DNA from: Ruegeria sp. HKCCSA071
Lineage (GTDB): Bacteria > Pseudomonadota > Alphaproteobacteria > Rhodobacterales > Rhodobacteraceae
Length of the DNA: 64,000 bases
Direction of reading: 5' to 3'
Assembly: GCF_017872555.1 (NCBI RefSeq)
Contig: NZ_JAEDOX010000001.1
Span: forward strand, 620,001-684,000
The position numbers were made by a program, and so were the translations under genes. The notes beneath the pieces were generated by a model. The model did not search any database. It was given only the letters and a program-made list of their open reading frames with translations, and was not told where the DNA came from. Numbering within the stretch: position 1 is the first letter of the stretch; each line of letters begins with the position of its first letter. This document shows, piece by piece, positions 13,398-21,731 of this stretch.

Positions 13398-13525
13398 TTT
13401 ATGCTCTACCCAGAATTTTGAGACTTTAATGCTGAGTAACGGGATTGAATGAGCTTGTCAAAAGGCGATATCGAAGCAGTCAGGCAGACAGCCACGCGAC
13501 AACAGGCCTACAATTTTCCGAAGAA

Positions 13526-13654
13526 TCACATTCCCGCGAGGTAAGCGGCTCCAGCCATTGCCAATGCTGTAACGGCAAAACTCAGCATAACGTCCCAGTT
13601 CAACATGAAGAGGAAGCTAAAGCTTTGATACGATTTTTTCAGCGTTTTGGACAT
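13526..13654 (-). CDS. Small membrane protein of 42 aa between rseP and bamA
   Basis: Short open reading frame starting MSKTLKKSYQSFSFLFMLNW and ending in GMTGA-type stop context (TGA at 13526). A basic N-terminus (two K-K pairs) is followed by one hydrophobic stretch rich in Ala, Leu, Met and Phe, suggesting a single transmembrane helix with the N-terminus inside. A strong ribosome binding site AAAGGGA lies six bases before the ATG. It is on the operon strand, 79 bases after rseP and 128 bases before bamA. I do not recognise a family. Coding status rests on the ribosome binding site, codon usage and position. Confidence 0.6.
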   Translation of the reverse strand: MSKTLKKSYQSFSFLFMLNWDVMLSFAVTALAMAGAAYLAGM

Positions 13655-13704
13655 GAGTGTTCCCTTTAGACGGGAATACTGTAACGCCGAAATATGGCGG
13701 GAAT

Positions 13705-13728
13705 GCGGCTGGAATTTGCTCCAGCCGC
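13705..13728 (-). terminator. Stem-loop directly after rseP
   Basis: GCGGCTGGA (13705-13713) and TCCAGCCGC (13720-13728) form a perfect 9-bp stem with a 6-base loop, six bases after the rseP stop. No T-run follows on the minus strand, so it is more likely an RNA-stabilising or attenuating element within the operon than a full terminator. Confidence 0.45.
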
Positions 13729-13733
13729 CACAT

Positions 13734-15086
13734 TCAGCAGAACAGGTCGTTGCTGACTGAAAACAGCATCAGCGTCAGAATGATCGCAATTCCAATGCCC
13801 ATGAGCACACGCAACGCCCTGTCGCTGGGTGGTTTTCCGGCAATGGCCTCGTAGGCGTAGAAAACCAGATGCCCGCCATCCAGCGCCGGAATGGGAAACA
13901 GGTTCAACAACCCGACCGCCGTCGACAGGACAGCGATGAAAAAGATAAAGTTCTGCGCCCCCTGGCTGGCCATTGCCCCCGAGGTTTCGGCAATTCCGAT
14001 TGGCCCTGAGATGTTGCAGGTACTGATTGCGCCCGTCACCATGTGCCACATGCCGGACAAGGACCCTTCGATGATGCGACCAGTCTGGATGACACCGCCC
14101 CTAAAGGAATCGAAAAGCCCGGCCGGTACGGTTGCCGGCTCCAGCATCATGCCACCGACGATTCCGATGCGCCAATGCGTGACAAAGCCACCATCAGGCT
14201 TGGGCTCGTCCGTGCGCCGCGGCGCAAGGGCAAATTCCAACTCGGACCCATCCCGCCAGACCTCAAGCAGTAAGACGCGACCGTCCGATCCTTCGACATG
14301 ATCCTTTAGCTGATCGAAGGCAAAGATCGGTTCACCATTAACCGAGGTGATGACGTCCCCTTGCTTCAGCTGGATATCCATCGCCGCGCTGCGCGGGGCA
14401 ACCTGACGGATCAGCGGCGGGAACATCCATGGGGCCTGAACCTCAAGGGGTTCACCATCCCGGATCACAGAATAATCCAGAACCGGCTGAACAGGCAGGT
14501 CGTCGATGAACTCCTTCCATGCGCCTTCTTCGTCATAGTCCGGCGTAGGACGACCGGCGATAGCCGTGATCACATCGCCTTCGCGTAACTCCTGCACGGT
14601 GCCTGGCAAAGGCTGCAACGCGCCAACAGTCAGGGGTTCGCGCGAAACGCCCTGCGACCAGAAGATCAGGCCAAAAACGAGAATTGACATGGCAAAGTTA
14701 AAGGCCGGGCCAGCGGCGACAGTGGCGGCTCGTGCCCATAGCGGGGCACCATGCATGGTGCGGCGCAACTCCTCAGGACTTTGGGTCGCGATGTCTTCCA
14801 TCGCTTCTTCATCCTTGCCCGAGGCCGCATTGGCATCGCCCAGAAACTTCACGTATCCACCAAAAGGCAACGCCGCGATCTGCCACTTGGTTCCGCGCTT
14901 ATCCTTGCGGCTCCAGAGCACCGGCCCAAACCCGAGCGAGAAGACTTCGGCATGGATACCCGACCACCGGCCCACAATGTAATGGCCATATTCATGCACG
15001 GCAACAATGACCGACAGCGCAATAACAAAGGCAACAATCGTCCACAGCAGATTGCCGAATTGCGGGATCAGGGAAAGTACGTCCAA
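13734..15086 (-). CDS. rseP: Site-2 intramembrane metalloprotease RseP
   Basis: 450-aa zinc protease that cuts anti-sigma factors (RseA-type) inside the membrane in the envelope stress response. The zinc site HEYGH is at 31-35 in the first membrane helix, and the third zinc ligand lies in the C-terminal LDGGHL motif. A periplasmic PDZ region covers about 125-280 (for example PRSAAMDIQLKQGDVITSVNG). It begins four bases after dxr and leads to bamA, so the protease and the machine whose failure it senses are co-transcribed. Confidence 0.95.
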   Translation of the reverse strand: MDVLSLIPQFGNLLWTIVAFVIALSVIVAVHEYGHYIVGRWSGIHAEVFSLGFGPVLWSRKDKRGTKWQIAALPFGGYVKFLGDANAASGKDEEAMEDIATQSPEELRRTMHGAPLWARAATVAAGPAFNFAMSILVFGLIFWSQGVSREPLTVGALQPLPGTVQELREGDVITAIAGRPTPDYDEEGAWKEFIDDLPVQPVLDYSVIRDGEPLEVQAPWMFPPLIRQVAPRSAAMDIQLKQGDVITSVNGEPIFAFDQLKDHVEGSDGRVLLLEVWRDGSELEFALAPRRTDEPKPDGGFVTHWRIGIVGGMMLEPATVPAGLFDSFRGGVIQTGRIIEGSLSGMWHMVTGAISTCNISGPIGIAETSGAMASQGAQNFIFFIAVLSTAVGLLNLFPIPALDGGHLVFYAYEAIAGKPPSDRALRVLMGIGIAIILTLMLFSVSNDLFC

Positions 15087-15090
15087 AATT

Positions 15091-16263
15091 CTATCCTGCT
15101 CGTTCCATCACAGTGTTATCGACCCACTGACGTGCCAGATGGTCGGTTTGCTGTACGTTATCAAGTGTCATCGGGGCATCAATAAGGCCACCCGTTGCGT
15201 CAAATCTGTCCAATACCGCCGAGACGGTATCGGCCATATCCAGAAAACCGATCCGGTGCGCAATGAAGTGATCCAGCGCGCGTTCCTTGGCAGCGTTGAA
15301 AACTGCTCCGGCCAGCCCACCACGCTCCATCACGTCCCAGGCAAGTTTAAGGGCTGGATAGCGTGTCAGATCTGGTTCGTGAAAGCGCAGCTGTCCCAGC
15401 TTAGTCAGGTCCAGCCGTTGAACCGGCAACTCCTGCCTGTCCGGCCAGTGCAACGCATACCCAATGGCGTGGCGCATATCGGGGGCACCCATGTGTGCCA
15501 TCATCGCGCCATCACAAAACCCGACCATTGCATGGACAATGGATTCGGGATGAACCAAAACTTCGATTTGATCCGGGGAAACTCCGAAATACTCTTTTGT
15601 TTCTATTACTTCCAACGCCTTGTTGAACATCGAGGCGCTGTCGATTGTGATCCGCTGGCCCATATCCCAATTCGGATGGCTGGACGCTTGTTCGACGGTG
15701 GCGTTTGCCAAATCCTTCAGCGGCCAGTCCCGGAATGCTCCGCCGCTTGCCGTGATAATCACGCGTTCGACCGCGTCGATATCTTCGCCAACCAGCGCCT
15801 GAAACACCGCCGAATGTTCACTGTCGACCGGAAGCAAACGCGCGCCATGGTTTTTTGCAGTGTCCAGAACCAATGATCCGGCGCAGACCAGTGTTTCCTT
15901 GTTGGCCAAGGCCAGTGTCGTCCCTTGTTTCAGTGCTTTGATCCCAGGTGCAAGGCCCGCTGCGCCGACGATAGCCGACATCACCCAATCCGCCGGACGC
16001 GCGGCAGCCTCGTCGATCGCGCGCGCTCCGGCCGCCACTTCGACCCCACTGCCCGCCAAGGCGGCGCGCAGGTCCTCCAACCTGTCTTCATGCGCCGTGA
16101 CAGCCAGATCAGCGCGCAACCGACGAGCGTCATCGGCAAGTTGTCGAATATTCGCGCCGCCGGTAAGCGCCACCACATCATAATCTTCGGGATTACGCGA
16201 AATCAGATCAAGCGTGTTTTGCCCGATCGAACCCGTGGCCCCAAGAACGGAAATCCGGCGCAT
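15091..16263 (-). CDS. dxr: 1-deoxy-D-xylulose-5-phosphate reductoisomerase
   Basis: Second step of the MEP isoprenoid pathway, NADPH-dependent. 390 aa. N-terminal Rossmann motif GATGSIG at 8-14, substrate loop region SEHSAVFQ and metal/substrate residues in the middle (TASGGAFRDWPL, HPNWDMGQRITIDSASMFNK). It supplies isopentenyl diphosphate for UppS, encoded two genes upstream. Its ATG shares one base with the cdsA stop (TAATG). Confidence 0.97.
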   Translation of the reverse strand: MRRISVLGATGSIGQNTLDLISRNPEDYDVVALTGGANIRQLADDARRLRADLAVTAHEDRLEDLRAALAGSGVEVAAGARAIDEAAARPADWVMSAIVGAAGLAPGIKALKQGTTLALANKETLVCAGSLVLDTAKNHGARLLPVDSEHSAVFQALVGEDIDAVERVIITASGGAFRDWPLKDLANATVEQASSHPNWDMGQRITIDSASMFNKALEVIETKEYFGVSPDQIEVLVHPESIVHAMVGFCDGAMMAHMGAPDMRHAIGYALHWPDRQELPVQRLDLTKLGQLRFHEPDLTRYPALKLAWDVMERGGLAGAVFNAAKERALDHFIAHRIGFLDMADTVSAVLDRFDATGGLIDAPMTLDNVQQTDHLARQWVDNTVMERAG

Positions 16264-17045
16264 TACATCTCACCCGGCGTGTACAGTAGCCCTGCAATCA
16301 GAACAAACACCGCGGCCCCCATCATGCCGTCAAACCGATCCAGAAAACCGCCATGACCCGGGATCAGGTTCGAGCTGTCCTTGACCCCGAACTTACGTTT
16401 GATCGCGCTTTCGATTATGTCACCCGCCTGACTGGCCATTGATGCGAAAACGGAAACAACAACAAAGGCAAATCCGAAACCCGCGTGGCTTGCGAAGGCG
16501 ATACCGACACAGGCTGCGGCAGCCCATCCGCCCGCCGTTCCCGACCATGTTTTCTTGGGGCTGACCTTTGGCCAGAACTTGGGTCCACCGACCATTTTAC
16601 CCACAAAATAGCCCGCCACATCGGTGGCAACTACCACCGTGATCAGCCAGACCATCCAGCCAAAACCCGAGTTTTCACGAATGGAAATGAAACCCAGCCC
16701 AGCCGCAACAATCCAGATCGCGAACATGCCGTACAAGGTTTTCGAGCGGCTGATCTGTCCCATACCCACCAAAGCCGGCGCAATCACGACAGGGAGCGTG
16801 TACAGCGCTGGCAGGTGGTAGCTGAGGATAACCGCAAACGCAGTCAGAACGCCCAGCTGGACGGCCACACCCTGGCTTTCTGGGTCGATCATCCGAACCA
16901 GTTCCCAGGTCATCAGGCCACAAGCAGCCGCAATGAAGACCTCGAACCAGAGACCGCCAAGCCAGACTTCGATGGCCCCTATCGCAACCAGAACGGCGGC
17001 AGAAAGGACCCGGCTCGTCAGATCAGACCACCGGCCATCACTCAT
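16263..17045 (-). CDS. cdsA: Phosphatidate cytidylyltransferase CdsA
   Basis: Makes CDP-diacylglycerol from phosphatidate and CTP in the inner membrane. 260 aa with about seven membrane helices; the C-terminal family signature is visible as SPKKTWSGTAGG, QAGDIIESAIKRKFGVKDSS and PGHGGFLDRFDG. The start MSDGRWSDL was chosen because it overlaps the uppS stop by four bases; an ATG 126 bases upstream lies inside uppS. Part of the frr-uppS-cdsA-dxr-rseP envelope cluster. Confidence 0.95.
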   Translation of the reverse strand: MSDGRWSDLTSRVLSAAVLVAIGAIEVWLGGLWFEVFIAAACGLMTWELVRMIDPESQGVAVQLGVLTAFAVILSYHLPALYTLPVVIAPALVGMGQISRSKTLYGMFAIWIVAAGLGFISIRENSGFGWMVWLITVVVATDVAGYFVGKMVGGPKFWPKVSPKKTWSGTAGGWAAAACVGIAFASHAGFGFAFVVVSVFASMASQAGDIIESAIKRKFGVKDSSNLIPGHGGFLDRFDGMMGAAVFVLIAGLLYTPGEM

Positions 17046-17773
17046 GCCAGAACCGCCCCGTAACGGCGTTCTCTGGCCCCATAGTTGCGACAAAGCCTTT
17101 CGAGTTCCACCGCGGTGAAATCCGGCCACAAGGTATCTATGAATTCGTACTCGGAATAGGCGGACTGCCACAGCAGAAAGTTCGAAATCCGTGCTTCGCC
17201 ACTGGTCCGAATGACAAGATCAGGATCCGGAAGAACGCGTGTATCCAGATACTTTGGTAACGTTTCTTCATCCACATCCTCGGGTTTGAGCCGCCCGTCG
17301 GCCACATCCCGCGCAAGGCGTTTGGTGGCACGTGCCACCTCGTCCCGACCGCCATAGTTCAGGGCGACCGTCAGATGAACAAGGTCGTTGTCCTTGGTTT
17401 CTTCTTCCAGTGAATCCATCAATTCGGTCAGTTTCGAATCCAACCGTACCCGATCACCAATGAACCGAACCCGGATGCCATTATCCGCCAGGGTCCGTGT
17501 CTCCTTGATGATGTAGCGCCGAAACAGGCTCATCAACCCGGCCACCTCAACCTGCGTTCGCTTCCAGTTCTCGGTCGAGAATGCAAACACCGTCAGGTAC
17601 TTGATCCCCAGATGCGGGCAGGCCTCGACAACCTCGCGTACGCGCCGCGCTCCGGCATGGTGCCCAAACAGCCTTGGGCGACCACGCGCCTGTGCCCAGC
17701 GGCCATTGCCATCCATAATGATAGCGACATGGCGCGGGCCGCAGACCGGATCGGTTTGGGGATCTTTCGGCAT
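17042..17773 (-). CDS. uppS: Undecaprenyl diphosphate synthase
   Basis: Cis-prenyltransferase that makes the C55 lipid carrier of peptidoglycan and O-antigen. 243 aa. The signature HVAIIMDGNGRWA contains the catalytic aspartate (D21); the C-terminal DLVIRTSGEARISNFLLWQ and SEYEFIDTLWPDF segments are also diagnostic. It sits nine bases after frr and overlaps cdsA by four bases. Confidence 0.97.
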   Translation of the reverse strand: MPKDPQTDPVCGPRHVAIIMDGNGRWAQARGRPRLFGHHAGARRVREVVEACPHLGIKYLTVFAFSTENWKRTQVEVAGLMSLFRRYIIKETRTLADNGIRVRFIGDRVRLDSKLTELMDSLEEETKDNDLVHLTVALNYGGRDEVARATKRLARDVADGRLKPEDVDEETLPKYLDTRVLPDPDLVIRTSGEARISNFLLWQSAYSEYEFIDTLWPDFTAVELERLCRNYGARERRYGAVLA

Positions 17774-17782
17774 CAGACCAGA

Positions 17783-18346
17783 TCAGAACTGCATAATTTC
17801 AGTTTGCTTGGTTTCAAGCGCTGTATCGACTGCCTTGATCATCGCATCCGTCAGATCCTGCACTTCGCTTTCCCACAGCTTCTGATCGTCTTCAGACATA
17901 CCGTCCGCCTTTGCCTTCTTGATCTGATCCATGCCATCCCGGCGCACATTGCGGATCGCGATCCGGGCGCTTTCCGCATATTGGCCGGCGACCTTGCCCA
18001 GTTCACGGCGACGCTCTTCGTTCAACTCGGGAATCGGCAGCATGATGATGGTGCCGTTCAGCTGCGGGTTGATGCCCAGGCCGCTTTCGCGAATGGCTTT
18101 TTCAACCTTCCCGACCAATGACTTATCCCACACATTTATAGTGACCATGCGCGGCTCTGGCACGTTGACGGTGCCCACCTGGTTGATCGGTGTCATCGAA
18201 CCATATGCGTCGACCATGACAGGTTCCAGCATTGAGGCCGATGCGCGCCCGGTTCTCAGCGAGGCAAATTCGGTTCTCAGATTGACCATTGCGCCATCCA
18301 TGCGGCGTTTCAGGTCATCGGTGTCCAGTTCGAAGTCGTCAGACAT
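17783..18346 (-). CDS. frr: Ribosome recycling factor
   Basis: 187-aa L-shaped protein that splits post-termination ribosomes together with EF-G. Seen: [20 protein letters not shown] and the C-terminal RREGK-type segment [22 protein letters not shown] nine bases upstream is in frame, but the ATG at 18346 has GGGGAG at a better distance. In many relatives pyrH precedes frr; here acuI occupies that position, so frr probably has its own promoter in 18356-18529. Confidence 0.96.
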   Translation of the reverse strand: MSDDFELDTDDLKRRMDGAMVNLRTEFASLRTGRASASMLEPVMVDAYGSMTPINQVGTVNVPEPRMVTINVWDKSLVGKVEKAIRESGLGINPQLNGTIIMLPIPELNEERRRELGKVAGQYAESARIAIRNVRRDGMDQIKKAKADGMSEDDQKLWESEVQDLTDAMIKAVDTALETKQTEIMQF

Positions 18347-18427
18347 GCTGCTCACTCCCCGTATTCAGGTACTCTTTGGATGGGTCTTACGCCATCACAT
18401 TTGGGATGTATAGCAATCATGAGGCGG

Positions 18428-18470
18428 TTTTGTACCAATGGCCAGAGGTGTTGCGATCATTTTGTACCAA
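18428..18470. repeat. Two copies of TTTTGTACCAA between acuI and frr
   Basis: TTTTGTACCAA occurs at 18428-18438 and 18460-18470, in the same orientation, 32 bases (about three DNA turns) apart. The core TTG-TAC-CAA is itself palindromic. The pair lies 80-125 bases upstream of frr, within the 183-base gap behind acuI, so it could be an operator for the envelope operon. Otherwise nothing is seen in this gap. Confidence 0.4.
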
Positions 18471-18529
18471 ACGCGCCTCTCCCAAACCCAACCCGGCGCA
18501 TCAGGTCAGGTTTGCGTCGTCCTCTGGGC

Positions 18530-19525
18530 TCAGGTATTTACATCGACAACAACGCGCCCTTTGACTTGCCCTTTCAGGATATCGGCACCCAATTGCGGAA
18601 GGTCGGACAAAGCCGCCGGTTGAATCATGGCCTCAAGCTTTTCCATCGGCAGGTCGGTCGCGATCCTTTTCCAGGCACGAACCCGGTTTTCATAAGGCTG
18701 CATCACACTGTCGATGCCAAGAAGGTTCACACCGCGCAGCAGGAAGGGAATCACCGTTGCAGGCAGCGCCGCGCCACCCGCCAGACCAACGGCCGCGACC
18801 GAACAGCCGTATTTCATTTGCCCAAGCACACGCGCCAGCATCGCGCCGCCCACGGCATCCACGCAGCCCGCCCAGGTTTCACTTTCCAACGGGCGCTTGG
18901 TTGTCTCATTCAGCTCATCGCGAGGCACTATTGTCGTTGCGCCCAGCGATTTCAGATAGTCTCCGGTTTCGGGCCGCCCGGTCACGGCGGCCACCTGATA
19001 GCCGAGATGACCCAGAATGGCTGTCGCCACCGACCCGACACCACCGGCCGCCCCGGTTACCAGAACCGGGCCGCGATCGGGGGTCAGGCCATGATCCTCC
19101 AACGCCATCACGGCCAGCATCGCGGTAAACCCGGCAGTCCCAACAGCCATCGCCCGCCGGGCATCGAGCCCATCCGGCAGAGGCACAAGCCAGTCCGCTT
19201 TGGCACTAGTTTTCTGCGAATAACCACCCCAGTGCGCTTCACCTACCCGCCACCCGGTCAGAACGACCTTGTCACCGGGCTTGTAACGCGCGTCGGAAGA
19301 TGCCTCGACGGTACCGGCATAATCAATTCCGGGGACATGCGGATACGCCCGCACCAAACCGCCCCCCTTGGGGGACAGACACAGACCGTCCTTGTAGTTC
19401 ACTGTGGAATATTCAACCGCGACCGTGACGTCGCCATGGGGCAGATCATCCAGCGTGAGCTGCCTGACCGACGCGCTCGCCAAACCGCTTTCTTCGTCCT
19501 TGTCCATCACAAGTGCATTGAACAT
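18530..19525 (-). CDS. acuI: Acrylyl-CoA reductase (NADPH) AcuI
   Basis: Medium-chain zinc-less oxidoreductase of the YhdH/AcuI type, 331 aa. It reduces acrylyl-CoA, made from DMSP-derived acrylate, to propionyl-CoA and so detoxifies it. Seen: YSTVNYKDGLCLSPKGGG, PHVPGIDYAGTV, the NADPH loop GAAGGVGSVATAILG and the conserved LRGVNLLGIDSVMQP. The sequence closely resembles the AcuI of Ruegeria pomeroyi as I recall it. It follows dmdA on the same strand, as in other roseobacters, with a 104-base gap that contains a dispersed double-hairpin repeat. Confidence 0.93.
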   Translation of the reverse strand: MFNALVMDKDEESGLASASVRQLTLDDLPHGDVTVAVEYSTVNYKDGLCLSPKGGGLVRAYPHVPGIDYAGTVEASSDARYKPGDKVVLTGWRVGEAHWGGYSQKTSAKADWLVPLPDGLDARRAMAVGTAGFTAMLAVMALEDHGLTPDRGPVLVTGAAGGVGSVATAILGHLGYQVAAVTGRPETGDYLKSLGATTIVPRDELNETTKRPLESETWAGCVDAVGGAMLARVLGQMKYGCSVAAVGLAGGAALPATVIPFLLRGVNLLGIDSVMQPYENRVRAWKRIATDLPMEKLEAMIQPAALSDLPQLGADILKGQVKGRVVVDVNT

Positions 19526-19569
19526 CTCTCAATTCCTTTCGTGTTTCTGTAACCGGCCCGTTGCTTCAC

Positions 19570-19628
19570 CTGGCCCTAAATATCCCGGGGGAGTCGCGCA
19601 GCGACGGGGGCAGCGCCCCCAAATCCCC
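19570..19628 (-). repeat. Dispersed double-hairpin repeat, copy 1 (3' of dmdA)
   Basis: Shares CTGGCC, AAATATCCCGGGGGAGTCGC and CGACGGGGGCAG with the copy at 40791-40850. Two adjacent hairpins are visible: GTCGC-GCA-GCGAC and GGGGGC-AGC-GCCCCC. It begins one base beyond the dmdA stop codon. Such elements follow genes at many loci in Rhodobacteraceae; here it probably ends or protects the dmdA transcript before acuI. Confidence 0.75.
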
Positions 19629-19629
19629 T

Positions 19630-20733
19630 TTAAATCCAGAAATGTGACTGCACGGTCGCGCGGCGCATTCCATCTGGCGTTTCCACGTCCAGCTCCGTTC
19701 CCGAATCCCAATGGCTCAGTCGTACCATGCCAATGGCGACGTTGGTGTTGAAATCGGGTGACCACGCGGTCGAGGTCACCTGCCCCACACGCTTGCCGTC
19801 CGCGTAAAGGCCCCAAGGTCGGTCACAGCCCGGCACCGGATCGCCCCCAATGGCGACGGGGCGGATTTGCTGAACAGGCCCCTCCTTGGCCACACGCAGC
19901 AACGCGTCCCTGCCGATACAGCCAATCGCGGTATGTGTATTGCAGAACTTGCCCAAACCGCACTCATGCGGGGTGTTGTCGTCGGTCATGTCATTGCCAT
20001 AAGACAGCAGACCACCTTCAATCCGTTCGATTAGGTTCGGGCATCCGGCGCGCACCTGCAAATCTTCCCCTGCTGCAAACAGGGCGTTCCACAGGGGCAT
20101 GCCGATATCGCTGCCTTCCACATAAATCTCGAACCCGCCTTGTTTGGAATAGCCCGATCGCGCCACAGCCAGATCGCGACCTTCAAACTGGAACATATCG
20201 AATTTGAAGAACCGGATGTCGCGCACCCGGTCGCCAAAGACACGCGCCATCAGAGCGTCGGCTTTGGGACCCTGAACAGCAAGAGGTGACACATCCGGTT
20301 CGTCTACCAGCACATCCAGACGATATCCAACGGCGATTCCCTTGACCCACAACAACAGATCGCTGTCAGCGATTGAAATCCACCAGCGGTCTTCGGACAG
20401 TTTTACCGCAACCGGGTCATTCAGCATACCGCCGGTTTCATCGACGATGGGGACATAGAAACATTGCCCCGGCAACATCCCCCGCAAATCGCGCGGGGTC
20501 AGCATCTGCATCAGGCGCGCGGCGTCCGGTCCGCGTAGCTCGATCTGCCGCTCGCATGCGACATCCCAGACCTGCACGTGGGATTTCAGGTGCCGGTAAT
20601 CGGCTTGGACGCTTTCGAAGACCGTGGGCAACAGCATACGGTTATAAACCGTGTATCCTTTGACCCCTGCGGCCTCGACCCCTTCTGAAAACGGTGTGCG
20701 CCGCAAGCGGCGAGAGGCGGAAATCTGCGGCAT
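19630..20733 (-). CDS. dmdA: Dimethylsulfoniopropionate demethylase DmdA
   Basis: Tetrahydrofolate-dependent enzyme of the GcvT fold that removes one methyl from DMSP, giving methylmercaptopropionate and 5-methyl-THF. 367 aa, matching known DmdA (~365-370). Diagnostic stretches seen: FSEGVEAAGVKGYTVYNRML, HVQVWDVACERQIEL, ARSGYSKQGGFEIYVEGSD, RAGCPNLIERIEGGLLSYGN and ECGLGKFCN. These separate it from ordinary aminomethyltransferases. It is read together with acuI. It starts immediately after the remnant of a DinB gene (TGA then ATG). The downstream enzymes DmdBCD are not in the window. Confidence 0.95.
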   Translation of the reverse strand: MPQISASRRLRRTPFSEGVEAAGVKGYTVYNRMLLPTVFESVQADYRHLKSHVQVWDVACERQIELRGPDAARLMQMLTPRDLRGMLPGQCFYVPIVDETGGMLNDPVAVKLSEDRWWISIADSDLLLWVKGIAVGYRLDVLVDEPDVSPLAVQGPKADALMARVFGDRVRDIRFFKFDMFQFEGRDLAVARSGYSKQGGFEIYVEGSDIGMPLWNALFAAGEDLQVRAGCPNLIERIEGGLLSYGNDMTDDNTPHECGLGKFCNTHTAIGCIGRDALLRVAKEGPVQQIRPVAIGGDPVPGCDRPWGLYADGKRVGQVTSTAWSPDFNTNVAIGMVRLSHWDSGTELDVETPDGMRRATVQSHFWI

Positions 20734-21026
20734 TCAAACCTCCTTGGGCATAAAGACGATATCGCTGACGGGCGCTTGCGACCCAACTTCGGTCAGAATC
20801 TTGCGCATTTGACCCCGGTGGTGGGTCTGATGGTTGAAGAAATGGATCACATAGTTTTCGTAAGGCATTGTGACATCGACCTCTTTTACGACTAAGCAAC
20901 AGGAGAGTGGCCCGATAAACAGGTCAGTTCCTGATGCGACAGCTAATGCAGAAACTCGGCCAACTGCGAGTTTTGCCAGTGTTTTTGGCGCGCCACATCT
21001 TGCGCAAACGCGCCTGTGATCATCAT
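20734..21026 (-). pseudogene. DinB-family gene, decayed (frameshift, stop, internal deletion)
   Basis: The C-terminal end is a clear DinB (DUF664-type) tail: YVIHFFNHQTHHRGQMRKIL with two metal-site histidines, then APVSDIVFMPKE. Upstream in a different frame, beginning at the ATG at 21026, is a DinB-like N-terminus (TGAFAQDVARQKHWQNSQL, AEFLH), broken by a TAG and a second stop soon after. Only about 97 codons remain of a ~165-codon gene, so the middle, with the first metal-binding histidine, is lost. The remnant ATG still overlaps the DUF1326 stop by four bases, so the operon once ran DUF2182-DUF1326-dinB-dmdA. Confidence 0.75.
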
Positions 21027-21727
21027 TTGGGCCCGTGCCAATCAATCGGGCAAATCTCAGCGGACTTGCCGCCAAAATCCCAAACGCGACCGTAGTCGCG
21101 CACTTTCGATTTGGTGCCGCGCGCCACGATGATGTCCGGTCCCATCCAGTATTTTGAGTTTGAAACCATCACGGGATGCTCGGGGTCTTTGCCCGCCAAC
21201 ATCTCGATCTCACCCTGAATCTTGCGACCGATCATGATGCGGCGTTTGGTGCCGTCGCGCTCGATCTGAACCGGCGCCCGTTCGGCCCCGATGATTTCGC
21301 TGACGAGCATGGTGAACAGACCGGTGGTACCGCCCGCCTGCCCGCTGAAGATTTGCAGCAGTCCGTTATAGGCTTTGCCGCTGGCGCGTTCGTCGACGTA
21401 AGCCGCCACTTTCCACTGGCCTTCACCCATCCGGCCGGGAATATCCACAAGCAGGCCGACATTCAGACCTGACAGGTCCTCGCCCTCATAATGGCCCTCA
21501 TCAACGATAATACCCATCCAGGCATGGCAATGCCCTTCGGTCGGAGGGTGCGCGCCCAGTGAAACGACGCAGGGACAGAACACATCACACGAGCAGTTCA
21601 GGATCAACTCACCCTTGATGGCCCAGTCCGTCGGACTCATCTCGCGCCGTTTGGGATTGGGTATCCGGCTGTCGATGCGTTGGCTGACGGGCAACCGGTC
21701 GGCGTCTGGTTTTCTGTTCTTAGCCAT
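21023..21727 (-). CDS. DUF1326 domain protein
   Basis: 234-aa soluble protein of uncharacterised family DUF1326. A cysteine cluster NCSCDVFCPC (C45, C47, C51, C53) at the start of the domain looks suited to binding a metal or a thiol. No signal peptide is visible; the N-terminal 35 residues are basic and polar. The start MAKNRKPDAD (21727) was preferred to an ATG 54 bases upstream that overlaps the neighbour. It begins four bases after the DUF2182 gene; the two families often occur together. Function unknown. Its position between dmdA and mtoX suggests a link to sulfur or copper chemistry (inference). Confidence 0.85.
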   Translation of the reverse strand: MAKNRKPDADRLPVSQRIDSRIPNPKRREMSPTDWAIKGELILNCSCDVFCPCVVSLGAHPPTEGHCHAWMGIIVDEGHYEGEDLSGLNVGLLVDIPGRMGEGQWKVAAYVDERASGKAYNGLLQIFSGQAGGTTGLFTMLVSEIIGAERAPVQIERDGTKRRIMIGRKIQGEIEMLAGKDPEHPVMVSNSKYWMGPDIIVARGTKSKVRDYGRVWDFGGKSAEICPIDWHGPK

Positions 21728-21731
21728 TGGC

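Noticed and set aside
18380-19552. 390-codon open frame antisense to acuI
   Set aside because: Lies over a clear AcuI gene; no domain, no ribosome binding site at its ATG.
20734-21075. Open frame of 113 codons as an intact DinB protein
   Set aside because: Only its last ~45 residues look like DinB; the first part is translated from the wrong frame of the remnant and from the DUF1326 gene.
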